From: Alteriqipengyuania flavescens | GTDB lineage: Bacteria > Pseudomonadota > Alphaproteobacteria > Sphingomonadales > Sphingomonadaceae | Direction: 5' to 3' | DNA length: 64,000 nt | Assembly: GCF_030406725.1 (NCBI RefSeq) | Contig: NZ_CP129107.1 | Span: forward strand, 1,964,501-2,028,500 | Shown: piece by piece, positions 55,726 through 64,000 of the stretch | Numbering within the stretch: the first letter of the stretch is position 1 | Layout of the letters: the number at the start of each line of letters is the position of its first letter | Made by a program: the position numbers and the translations under genes | The notes under the pieces: generated by a model | The model's database searches: none | What the model was told of the DNA's origin: nothing | What the model saw: the letters and a program-made list of their open reading frames with translations, nothing else

Positions 55726-56052
55726 TTAGTCGAAGAGCGACAGGTCTAGTTCCTCCGACGGGCCGAACCAGACCACGTGATGTGTATGGTCGGCCTTGTC
55801 GTCGCCGCTCAGCCCGTGGGCGAAGATGGTCAGGTCGCCGCGCTCTTCGGCCGCCCAAGTGGCGAATTCCCCGAATTGCGCCGGGCGGAGCGACAGCTGG
55901 CAGGATCCGCGCGGATGCGGCCCTATCGGGACGAGGTGGAAGTGACCGACCGGCATGCCGAAGCGTTCCTGCGCGCGGGCGGCAAAGGCGCGGGCTGCGT
56001 CCACCTCCGTGGCATCGAAATAGATATGGGCATGGAATCCGCGCAGCCTCAT
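55726..56052 (-). CDS. DOPA 4,5-dioxygenase family protein
   Basis: The 108-residue protein has the histidine-rich pattern of the family: FHAHIYFDA at the start, GHFHLVPIGPHPRG in the middle and DHTHHVVWFG near the end. The plant and fungal enzymes open the ring of DOPA in betalain synthesis; bacterial members are mostly uncharacterised. It lies 13 bases downstream of gloB and is probably co-transcribed with it. Confidence 0.85.
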   Translation of the reverse strand: MRLRGFHAHIYFDATEVDAARAFAARAQERFGMPVGHFHLVPIGPHPRGSCQLSLRPAQFGEFATWAAEERGDLTIFAHGLSGDDKADHTHHVVWFGPSEELDLSLFD

Positions 56053-56065
56053 TGCGACAGCTCCG

Positions 56066-56824
56066 TCAGAAAGCGTCCTTCGCCGCTCTCAGCGCGGCAA
56101 AGGTTTCGTGGGGCGCAGCGCCGCCCCATTTCGCCATCAGTCCCGGATCGTCGGCGCGCAGGAAGGGGTTGGTGGCGAGTTCGCGGTCCAGCCGGGTGGG
56201 GACGGTCGGCTCGTCGCGCTCGCGCTTGGTCGTGATTTCGTCGGCATAGGCCCGCAGCTCCGCATTGTCGGGATCCGCATGGAGCGCGAACTTCACATTG
56301 GCCGCGGTGTATTCATGCGCGCAGTACAGCGTGGTTTGGGGCGGCAGGCTGCGGATGCGATCGAGGCTTGCCCAGAACTGCTCCGGCTCGCCTTCGAACA
56401 TCCGCCCGCAGCCCAGCGCGAACACGCTGTCGCCGACAAACGCGATGGCGACATCGGGGAGATGGAATGCGACGTGCCCGTTCGTGTGCCCGCTGACATC
56501 GATAACCCCCGCTTCGTGCGCACCGAGCGCGACCGTGTCGCCATGCGCGACCACGCGGTCGATGGGGGAGAGCTTCTCCACCTCCTTCGGGGCGAGGACT
56601 TTCGCTCCCGTGGCCTCGACAATGGCCTTGTTCCCGCCAGCGTGGTCGGGGTGCCAGTGCGTGTTCCAGATTTGCGTGATGCGCCAGCCCTTCGCGTCCG
56701 CCTGGCGCAGGTACTCCGCACCGTCCGGCGTATCGATCGCGGCGGTCTCGCCGCTGTCGGGATCGTGAAGCAGGAAGCCGTAATTGTCGGACAGGCAGGG
56801 GAACTGGTGGACGGTGAGAGGCAT
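56066..56824 (-). CDS. gloB: Hydroxyacylglutathione hydrolase (glyoxalase II)
   Basis: The 252-residue protein is a metallo-beta-lactamase-fold enzyme with THWHPDH at residues 55-61 (H56, H58, D60, H61) and the later metal ligands in VSGHTNGHV and FVGDSVFALGCGRMF. The C-terminal domain includes the glutathione-binding CAHEYTAANVKFA region. It hydrolyses S-lactoylglutathione to lactate in methylglyoxal detoxification. It heads a two-gene unit with the DOPA-dioxygenase-like gene. Confidence 0.93.
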   Translation of the reverse strand: MPLTVHQFPCLSDNYGFLLHDPDSGETAAIDTPDGAEYLRQADAKGWRITQIWNTHWHPDHAGGNKAIVEATGAKVLAPKEVEKLSPIDRVVAHGDTVALGAHEAGVIDVSGHTNGHVAFHLPDVAIAFVGDSVFALGCGRMFEGEPEQFWASLDRIRSLPPQTTLYCAHEYTAANVKFALHADPDNAELRAYADEITTKRERDEPTVPTRLDRELATNPFLRADDPGLMAKWGGAAPHETFAALRAAKDAF

Positions 56825-56856
56825 CGCGCCACTTTACACGAGGCCCCGACGTAGGA

Positions 56857-56890
56857 AAGGCCCGCCTGCGGTTCACGCAGACGGGCCTTG
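56857..56890 (-). terminator. Terminator downstream of rpsA
   Basis: On the minus strand AAGGCCCGTCTGCG is followed by TGAAC and CGCAGGCGGGCCTT with a short T run. The stem has a single mismatch. It lies between rpsA and gloB on the same strand. Confidence 0.75.
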
Positions 56891-56989
56891 CCTGATCCCT
56901 GCAATCATCGGCCGCTGAAAGCGACCGACAGAGGCCGACCGCAGGTGCCGCGCAGCCCGACGAAGCCCGGCGGAGCAAGTTGCGCCGGG

Positions 56990-57015
56990 GACGCTCGCCC
57001 GGACGGGCGAGCGTC
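56990..57015 (-). repeat. Perfect stem-loop 12 bases after the rpsA stop codon
   Basis: GACGCTCGCCC at 56990-57000 is the reverse complement of GGGCGAGCGTC at 57005-57015, with a four-base loop. No T tract follows, so it may protect the 3' end of the rpsA message rather than terminate. Confidence 0.6.
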
Positions 57016-57027
57016 ACTTGAAAGCGC

Positions 57028-58740
<1,713 letters not shown>

Positions 58741-59145
58741 CGTGGTGAGTTTCCTCAGGTCTGTTTGCTACCGGCCACCGGTTTTTCCGGGGTCTTGGTC
58801 CGTCTCCTTCGCACCATTGCAAAGGTGTACGGGGCAAGAGGGCCGTGATCTCCGCAAGGCCGAATGCGCAAGCGAAGGTCCTGTCGATCCGGGGATGTCG
58901 AGAACGGCCGCGCGCCTACGCGATACCCCCGCGAAAGGCAAGCGGTTTGCGGTGGGATCGCAGGGGGAGTGCGGGGACGCCGATCCAACCCGATGGAACA
59001 CATGGAACACGGTCCAGGGGAAAATCAGCGGGCGGGCGCCAGAAGGGCGCAAACCGGCGGAAAAGCGGGGCTGGGGCGGGCGCGTGGCAAGCATGAACTG
59101 GGTCCTGCCAGCGTAGGACCGATGTAGGAAAGCGGTTTTCCGCCG
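58741..59145 (-). other. 405-base non-coding region, presumed rpsA promoter and leader
   Basis: No convincing gene was found on either strand; an 82-codon frame on the minus strand lacks a ribosome-binding site and a family. The cmk-proximal end has two small inverted repeats: GGTCCT at 59101-59106 with AGGACC at 59115-59120, and GCGG-TTTT-CCGC at 59132-59143. S1 in other bacteria represses its own leader, so this region may include such a control element. No clear -35/-10 pair could be fixed. Confidence 0.5.
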
Positions 59146-59769
59146 TCAGCGGTGCTGTGCCTTTTCCACCGCCGCGATGGCAGCCGCGATGGCCGCTTCC
59201 CTGTCCAGCGCCGATGTATCGATGACCAGCGCACCGGGCGCCGCGCGCAGCGGAGCATCGGCGCGGTTAATGTCGCGATCGTCGCGCGCGGCGATGTCGG
59301 CCTCGATCTCGCGCAAGGGGATGTCGAGCTCGCGGTCCTGCATTTCCAGCCAGCGCCGGTTCGCCCGCGCCTCGACGCTGGCAGTGATGAACAGCTTCAC
59401 GTCTGCATCGGGCGCGATGATCGTGCCGATGTCCCTCCCGTCGAGCACCGCGCCGCCGGGCTGCTCGGCAAAGCTGCGCTGCCGTTCGAACAGGGCCTGG
59501 CGCACCGAAGGGTGGACTGAGACGCGGCTGGCAAGCCCGCCCGCCTCCTCGCTGCGCAGGTGCGGATCGGCCAGCAGGCTGCCCGGAAAACTTGTCGCCG
59601 CCAGCGCATCGCCCGCATCGTCCGGGTCGCCGCCGTCGAGGAACACCTGCCGCCCGACCGCGCGATAAAGCAGGCCGGTATCGAGATGGGGCAAGCCGAA
59701 ATGCGCGGCGAGGGCCTTGGAAATCGTCCCCTTGCCCGAAGCGGTCGGCCCGTCGACGGCGATGATCAT
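59146..59769 (-). CDS. cmk: (d)CMP kinase
   Basis: The 207-residue kinase has the P-loop GPTASGKGTISK at residues 7-18, the DTGLLYRAVGRQ segment, the DGRDIGT motif and the RDDRDINRADAPL lid region. It phosphorylates CMP and dCMP. Its ATG overlaps the stop of the small CBU_0592-like gene (ATGA); a long upstream in-frame extension was rejected because it covers that gene in another frame. Confidence 0.95.
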   Translation of the reverse strand: MIIAVDGPTASGKGTISKALAAHFGLPHLDTGLLYRAVGRQVFLDGGDPDDAGDALAATSFPGSLLADPHLRSEEAGGLASRVSVHPSVRQALFERQRSFAEQPGGAVLDGRDIGTIIAPDADVKLFITASVEARANRRWLEMQDRELDIPLREIEADIAARDDRDINRADAPLRAAPGALVIDTSALDREAAIAAAIAAVEKAQHR

Positions 59770-60035
59770 GCCTCGCGCTCCTGTCCCTTGCGCCCGGTCC
59801 GCACGGCCTTCCAGAGGCCGAAGAGAGCGATCGCCGCCCAGAAGCCTTCGAGCACGAGGCTCGGCCAGTTGGTATGGACCAGCAGCGAAATCGTCAGCAA
59901 CCCGGCCCCGGCTAAATTGGTGCCGTGGAGCACGAAGGGGTTGGGCGCGTCCTTCAGGGTCAGATAGGCATAGGCCGCGATGATGCAGGCGGTGCCGAGG
60001 AAGCCGATGAGGCTGTAGATGTCCAAACCGCTCAT
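59766..60035 (-). CDS. CBU_0592-like small membrane protein (89 aa)
   Basis: The product has three hydrophobic segments (about 7-26, 34-52 and 57-74) and the motifs YSLIGFLGTACIIAAYAYL and FVLHGTNLAGAGLL, which are typical of CBU_0592-type proteins. Its start overlaps the aroA stop (ATGA) and its stop overlaps the cmk start (ATGA), so it is coupled to both neighbours. The function is unknown. The family is also found away from these genes, so its place here may be for expression rather than pathway. Confidence 0.85.
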   Translation of the reverse strand: MSGLDIYSLIGFLGTACIIAAYAYLTLKDAPNPFVLHGTNLAGAGLLTISLLVHTNWPSLVLEGFWAAIALFGLWKAVRTGRKGQEREA

Positions 60036-61357
60036 CGCATCGCCCCTTCCAGCAGCGCCATGAAATTCGGGAAGCTCGTCGCGATGGGCGCGGTGTCGTC
60101 CACTTCCACGCCATTGCGGCTGGCAAGGCCGGCGATGGCCATGCTCATGGCGATGCGGTGGTCGAGGTGGGTCGTGACCGGGCCGCCTCCGGCCAACGGC
60201 TCCCCGCCGGTGCCGTCGATGACAAGGCCGTCCCCGCGCTCTTCGACGCGGGCGCCGATAGCGGTGAGGGCGGTCGCCATGGCGGACAGGCGGTCGCTTT
60301 CTTTCACCCGCAATTCGTCGAGGCCGCTGGTCGTCGTGCGGCCGTTGGCGAGGGCGGCGGCCACGAAGAACACCGGGAATTCGTCGATCATGCTGGGGGC
60401 GATCGCCGGGTCGACTTCGATGCCGGAAAGGGCGGAATGGCGCACCCTGAGGTCGGCGACCGGCTCACCGCCGACTTCGCGCGGGTCCATTTCCTCGATG
60501 CTCCCGCCCATTTGCCGCAATACCTCGACCAGCCCGGCGCGCGTTGGATTGAGGCCGACGTTCTCGATCACCAGGTCGCTGCCTTCGGTGACCAGCGCGG
60601 CAACGATGAAGAAGGCGGCGGAGGAGGGGTCGCCGGGCACCTCGATCGTCTGCGGCTTCAGTTCCGCCTCGCCGTGCAGGCGGATGACGCGCTCCTTGCC
60701 ATTGGCACCATCGTCCTCCCCGATCTCCAGCTTCGCGCCGAAACCGGCCAGCATCCGCTCAGAATGGTCGCGCGTGGGCACCGGTTCGATCACCGTGGTG
60801 ATGCCGGCCGTGTTGAGGCCGGCGAGCAGGACCGCGCTTTTCACCTGCGCGCTGGCGACGGGGAGGCGATAGGAAATCGGCACCGCGGGGTGCGCACCGC
60901 GCATCATCAGCGGCAGCGTGCCGCCCGGCGAAGGCTCGAACGAAGCGCCCATCCGGCTCAGGGGCTCGATCACCCGGCCCATCGGGCGGCCCGACAGGCT
61001 GGCATCGCCGGTGAAGGCCGCCGTGACCGGATGGCTGGCGAGCAGGCCCATCAGGAGCCGCGTGCTGGTGCCGCTGTTGCCCATGTCCAGCGCCCGTTCG
61101 GGCTGAAGCAGGCCGCCCACGCCCACGCCGTGGATGCGCCAGGTGCCGCCCTCGTCCCGCTCGACCCCGGCGCCCATCGCCCGCATGGCGGCCGCGGTGG
61201 CAAGCACGTCCTCGCCTTCCAGCAGGCCGGTGACCGTCGTTTCGCCCACGGCGAGCGCGCCGAGCATCAGCGACCGGTGGCTGATCGACTTGTCGCCCGG
61301 CACGCGAATACGGCCGGTCAGCGGGTTCTGGCGGGAGAAGCGGTGGGGAGTGGTCAT
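60032..61357 (-). CDS. aroA: 3-Phosphoshikimate 1-carboxyvinyltransferase (EPSP synthase)
   Basis: The 441-residue enzyme has PGDKSISHRSLM, the GNSGTSTRLLMG motif and a late DHRIAMSMAIAGL segment. It transfers enolpyruvyl from PEP to shikimate 3-phosphate in aromatic amino acid synthesis, which feeds the tryptophan genes elsewhere in the window. GDASLSGRPMGRVIEPL is in the phosphate-binding part. The start has no strong ribosome-binding site. It diverges from the TIGR02300 gene. Confidence 0.96.
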   Translation of the reverse strand: MTTPHRFSRQNPLTGRIRVPGDKSISHRSLMLGALAVGETTVTGLLEGEDVLATAAAMRAMGAGVERDEGGTWRIHGVGVGGLLQPERALDMGNSGTSTRLLMGLLASHPVTAAFTGDASLSGRPMGRVIEPLSRMGASFEPSPGGTLPLMMRGAHPAVPISYRLPVASAQVKSAVLLAGLNTAGITTVIEPVPTRDHSERMLAGFGAKLEIGEDDGANGKERVIRLHGEAELKPQTIEVPGDPSSAAFFIVAALVTEGSDLVIENVGLNPTRAGLVEVLRQMGGSIEEMDPREVGGEPVADLRVRHSALSGIEVDPAIAPSMIDEFPVFFVAAALANGRTTTSGLDELRVKESDRLSAMATALTAIGARVEERGDGLVIDGTGGEPLAGGGPVTTHLDHRIAMSMAIAGLASRNGVEVDDTAPIATSFPNFMALLEGAMR

Positions 61358-61514
61358 GCAGGCTCGATAGTTGTCGGCGGCTTTTGACAGCGCCCATGGC
61401 CTGTGGCAAGGCGCGCCGCCAACGCTGTGGGCCTTGAAATCTTGGCCGCCGGCAACACCTGATTTACACGCGTTACAAGCCCGCCCGAGCGGCGGCCATC
61501 AATCGAGGAACATC

Positions 61515-61841
61515 ATGGTCAAACCCGAATGGGGCACCAAGCGCACCTGCCCGAAATGCGGCGAGCGCTTTTACGATCTCGGCAAGGAAGATCCCGTCAC
61601 CTGCATCGAATGCGGCAACGAGTGGACGCCCGAGCCGGTGCTGAAGTCCAAGCAGCCGATTCCGTTCGAGGAAGAGAAGAAGGACGACAAGAAGGACGCC
61701 GACAGCGACCTGGCCGATGACGATCTGGACGACATCGACGACAGCGACGATTCGCCCGATGCCGACGTCGATCTGGACACCGGCGACGACGATCTAGGCG
61801 TGTCGAAGGGCAAGGGCGACGACGACAGCGACGACGATTAA
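61515..61841 (+). CDS. TIGR02300 (FYDLN acid) family protein
   Basis: The 108-residue protein has a zinc ribbon, CPKCGERFYDLGKEDPVTC followed by CGNEW, in its first 40 residues. From residue 57 on it is one long acidic tail made almost only of Asp, Ser and Leu. GAGGA lies before the ATG at 61515. This family is alphaproteobacterial and usually sits between aroA and tRNA-Ala, as here. The function is unknown; the acidic tail could mimic nucleic acid. Confidence 0.92.
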   Translation: MVKPEWGTKRTCPKCGERFYDLGKEDPVTCIECGNEWTPEPVLKSKQPIPFEEEKKDDKKDADSDLADDDLDDIDDSDDSPDADVDLDTGDDDLGVSKGKGDDDSDDD

Positions 61842-61928
61842 GGGTTGCATCCGGGGGGCGGGCTGAATAAAGGCCCGTTCCCGATGCGCGGCGGACCTGC
61901 TATGGTGCGCTGCACATCAGAAATGATC

Positions 61929-62004
61929 GGGGCCTTAGCTCAGCTGGGAGAGCGCAACACTGGCAGTGTTGAGGTCAGCGGTTCGATCCCGCTAGGCTCC
62001 ACCA
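61929..62004 (+). tRNA. tRNA-Ala (anticodon GGC)
   Basis: The acceptor stem GGGGCCT/AGGCTCC (one G-U), D arm AGCTGGGA, anticodon stem CAACA/TGTTG with loop CTGGCAG, and T arm GTTCGATC all fold. The anticodon GGC reads GCC and GCU alanine codons. CCA is encoded at 62002-62004. Confidence 0.96.
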
Positions 62005-62066
62005 TTTCATCGTCTTTTGGCCCTGGGTGGGCTGCAAATGCCGGATGGCTCCGTTTCCGGTGCTCA

Positions 62067-62080
62067 CGGACTTAAGTCCG
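62067..62080. repeat. 14-base perfect palindrome downstream of tRNA-Ala
   Basis: CGGACTTAAGTCCG is its own reverse complement. It lies 63 bases past the tRNA in an otherwise gene-free stretch of 245 bases. It may be a protein-binding site or part of a dispersed repeat; neither can be tested here. Confidence 0.5.
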
Positions 62081-62128
62081 CTGCGCTCCGGTTCTCGCCC
62101 TCCGACATTTTCGCTTCCACCCAAGCCC

Positions 62129-62151
62129 AAAATCCGACGAAATGGATTTTT
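62129..62151 (+). terminator. Candidate terminator after tRNA-Ala
   Basis: AAAATCC at 62129-62135 pairs with GGATTTT at 62144-62150, with T continuing. It is 125 bases from the tRNA 3' end, so other sequence may be co-transcribed with the tRNA. Confidence 0.6.
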
Positions 62152-62221
62152 ATCGAAGACGGACCGCTGTCGGTTCGCGCGCTGGCCAACGAGGTTTCGT
62201 TCGCCGGCGCTTTTCGCGTTT

Positions 62222-62235
62222 GACGGGAAACCGTC
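62222..62235 (+). promoter_or_regulatory. GAAA-tetraloop hairpin before the ffh ribosome-binding site
   Basis: GACGG at 62222-62226 and CCGTC at 62231-62235 enclose the GNRA-type loop GAAA. The AAGGAG ribosome-binding site starts four bases later, so the hairpin could influence ffh translation. Confidence 0.45.
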
Positions 62236-62249
62236 GGTAAGGAGTGGCC

Positions 62250-63731
62250 ATGTTCGACACGCTGTCCGATCGCCTTGGCGGGGTTTTCGACCGCCTGCGC
62301 GGCCGCGGTGCGCTGCGCGAACAGGATGTGCGCGATGCCATGCGCGAGGTGCGCATCGCCCTGCTGGAAGCCGATGTGGCGCTTCCGGTCGCGCGCGACT
62401 TCATCGACAAGGTTACCGAAAAGGCCGTCGGCCAGGATGTCCTGAAGTCGGTCACGCCCGGCCAGATGGTCGTCAAGATCGTCAACGACGAACTGATCAA
62501 CATGCTCGGCGGGGACGCCGCCAGCAAGGAAGGCCGCGCGGGCGAGGCGGAGCCGCTCAACCTCGAGGCGAAGCCGCCGGTCGTGATCATGATGGTCGGC
62601 CTACAGGGCTCGGGCAAGACCACCAGCACCGCGAAGCTCGCCAAGTACCTGCGCGAAAAGATGGGCAAGAAGCCGATGATGGCCTCGCTCGACGTCGCGC
62701 GCCCGGCCGCGCAGCAGCAGCTCGCCATCCTCGGCGAACAGGCCGATGTCGCGACCCTGCCGATCGTCGCCGGCCAGCAGCCGGTCGACATCGCCCGCCG
62801 CGCGCTCGATTCCGCGCGGCTGCAGAATGTCGACGTGGTGCTGCTCGATACCGCGGGCCGCCTGCACGTCGACGATGCGCTGATGGCGGAAATGAAGGCG
62901 GTTGCGGGCGTATCCGCGCCCACCGAAGTGCTGCTGGTGGTCGACAGCCTGACCGGCCAGGACGCGGTCAACGTCGCCCAGAACTTCTCTGACGAGGTGC
63001 CGCTGACCGGCGTTATCCTGACCCGGATGGACGGCGATGCCCGCGGCGGTGCGGCGCTGTCCATGCGCGCGGTGACCGGCAAGCCGATCAAGTTTGCCGG
63101 CACGGGCGAGAAGCTTGATGCGCTGGAGGCCTTCCACCCCGGCCGCGTGGCCGACCGCATCCTGGGCATGGGCGATGTCGTCAGCCTGGTCGAAAAGGCC
63201 GCCGAGGTCATCGACAAGGAAGACGCCGACCGCATGGCCGAGCGGATGATGAAGGGACAGTTCGACATGAACGACCTTCGCGCCCAGTTGAAGCAGATGC
63301 AGAACATGGGCGGCCTCGGCATGCTGGCGGGCATGATGCCGGGAATGAAGAAGGCCAAGGCGGCGATGGCGGCCAGCGGCATGGACGACAAGGTGCTGGT
63401 CCACATGGACGCAATCATCGGTTCGATGACCGCCAAGGAGCGCACCAATCCCGGCCTGATGAACGCTAAGCGCAAGAAGCGCGTCGCGGCAGGCAGCGGC
63501 ACCTCCGTGCAGGAGGTGAACAAGATCCTGAAGATGCACCAGGAAATGGGCCGCGCAATGAAGCAGATCAAGAAAATGGGCGGGCTGAAGGGCCTCGGCG
63601 CGCTGTTCGGTGGGGGTGGACCCGGCGGAATGGGCGGTGGCGGTGGGGGCATGCCCGGACTTCCCGGCGGGCTGGGCGGCGGCGCAGGCAGCCTCCCGCC
63701 CGACCTCCAGAACCTCATCAACAAGAAATAA
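62250..63731 (+). CDS. ffh: Signal recognition particle protein Ffh (SRP54)
   Basis: The 493-residue GTPase has an N domain, a G domain with the P-loop GLQGSGKTTSTAKLA (about residues 114-128), DTAGRL and TRMDGDARGG, and a methionine-rich M domain (LGMLAGMMPGMKKAKAAM). It binds signal sequences and 4.5S RNA and targets membrane proteins to SecYEG. The ATG at 62250 was preferred over a GTG two codons earlier because AAGGAG lies five bases upstream. The C-terminus has an unusual glycine/methionine-rich stretch. rpsP follows 33 bases later. Confidence 0.96.
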   Translation: MFDTLSDRLGGVFDRLRGRGALREQDVRDAMREVRIALLEADVALPVARDFIDKVTEKAVGQDVLKSVTPGQMVVKIVNDELINMLGGDAASKEGRAGEAEPLNLEAKPPVVIMMVGLQGSGKTTSTAKLAKYLREKMGKKPMMASLDVARPAAQQQLAILGEQADVATLPIVAGQQPVDIARRALDSARLQNVDVVLLDTAGRLHVDDALMAEMKAVAGVSAPTEVLLVVDSLTGQDAVNVAQNFSDEVPLTGVILTRMDGDARGGAALSMRAVTGKPIKFAGTGEKLDALEAFHPGRVADRILGMGDVVSLVEKAAEVIDKEDADRMAERMMKGQFDMNDLRAQLKQMQNMGGLGMLAGMMPGMKKAKAAMAASGMDDKVLVHMDAIIGSMTAKERTNPGLMNAKRKKRVAAGSGTSVQEVNKILKMHQEMGRAMKQIKKMGGLKGLGALFGGGGPGGMGGGGGGMPGLPGGLGGGAGSLPPDLQNLINKK

Positions 63732-63764
63732 TTTCAAGATATTACATCGGAAAGGTAACTACCC

Positions 63765-64000
63765 ATGGCAATTGCACTTCGTCTTTCGCGCGGCGGCGCC
63801 AAGAAGCGTCCCTATTATCGCATCGTCGCCGCCGACAGCCGCAAGCCGCGTGACGGCAAATACCTGGAGCAGATCGGCACCTACAACCCGCTGCTCGCCA
63901 AGGATGACGAAAACCGCGTCAACCTGAACGAAGACCGCGCCCGTTACTGGCTCGGCGTCGGCGCGCAGCCGTCCGACCGCGTGGCCCGCTTCCTCGACGC
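63765..64000 (+). CDS. rpsP: 30S ribosomal protein S16 (partial)
   Basis: The frame starts at ATG 63765 with [20 protein letters not shown] and is open to the end of the window, 78 complete codons. This start and the [21 protein letters not shown] segment are characteristic of S16. It follows ffh on the same strand. In related genomes rimM, trmD and rplS come next. The 3' end lies outside the window. Confidence 0.96.
   Translation, partial: MAIALRLSRGGAKKRPYYRIVAADSRKPRDGKYLEQIGTYNPLLAKDDENRVNLNEDRARYWLGVGAQPSDRVARFLD

Noticed and set aside
58755-59003. 82-codon minus-strand frame in front of rpsA
   Set aside because: It has no ribosome-binding site, no recognisable family and an arginine/proline-rich composition typical of chance frames.
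62005-62249. Integration site or prophage remnant after tRNA-Ala
   Set aside because: No integrase, no repeat of the tRNA 3' end and no phage genes follow; the next gene is ffh.

Overview
The window is a 64 kb piece of a GC-rich alphaproteobacterial chromosome. It most likely comes from Sphingomonadales, close to Erythrobacteraceae (Erythrobacter, Qipengyuania, Altererythrobacter). The evidence is gene content and order: dapA-smpB-DUF2062-CckA, CpdR beside an N-formylglutamate amidohydrolase, a SapC protein, a PA2169-type protein, lapA-pyrF-trpF-trpB-trpA-accD-folC, a split ATP synthase with atpI-atpB-atpE-atpF'-atpF, aroA-cmk-rpsA, a TIGR02300 protein beside tRNA-Ala, and ffh-rpsP. An alphaproteobacterial SOS box of the form GTTC-N7-GTTC lies in front of recA. 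No rRNA, CRISPR array, prophage or intact insertion sequence was seen. The assignment is inferred from the sequence alone.

Layout. 1-5.4 kb: end of an OB-fold membrane protein, a flotillin, then greB and a lytic transglycosylase facing dapA. 5.4-11.1 kb: an S9 peptidase, smpB, a DUF2062 membrane protein and the hybrid kinase CckA. 11.2-17.2 kb: two tandem periplasmic DUF4139 proteins, recA, a glutathione transferase and a methyltransferase. 17.3-24.9 kb: alaS, then a minus-strand group of icd, a GNAT-nitrilase fusion, a Kef-type antiporter and a 55-residue protein. 24.95-26.5 kb: a decayed type III polyketide synthase / FAD oxidoreductase locus. 26.5-31.4 kb: tRNA-Val, cpdR, N-formylglutamate amidohydrolase, SapC, an FAD-linked dehydrogenase and a secreted protein. 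31.6-41.7 kb: an RhlE-like helicase, a sterol desaturase-type protein, UvrD, rsmD and rluB, a PA2169-type protein, a Rieske oxygenase and an AmpG-like permease. 41.7-49.2 kb: a compact minus-strand biosynthetic operon plus purB. 49.4-55.7 kb: a DUF3857/transglutaminase protein, radC and the ATP synthase F0 operon. 55.7-64 kb: a DOPA-dioxygenase-like protein, gloB, rpsA, cmk, a small membrane protein, aroA, a TIGR02300 protein, tRNA-Ala, ffh and the start of rpsP.

Functional themes. Two members of the CckA-ChpT-CtrA/CpdR phosphorelay (CckA and CpdR) lie 16 kb apart. Many operons are very compact, with 4-base ATGA, TTGA or GTGA overlaps. Two housekeeping gene pairs (trpB/trpA and aroA/cmk) each have a small membrane-protein gene wedged between them with such overlaps on both sides. 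The clearest sign of genome decay is the polyketide locus at 24.95-26.5 kb, where I infer three single-base frameshifts in homopolymers and two deletions.

Most of the window is housekeeping. I found no convincing new defence or mobile system. The best leads are the DUF4139 pair with an embedded TonB-receptor-like motif, the wedged membrane microproteins, the polyketide scar, and several structured intergenic elements.
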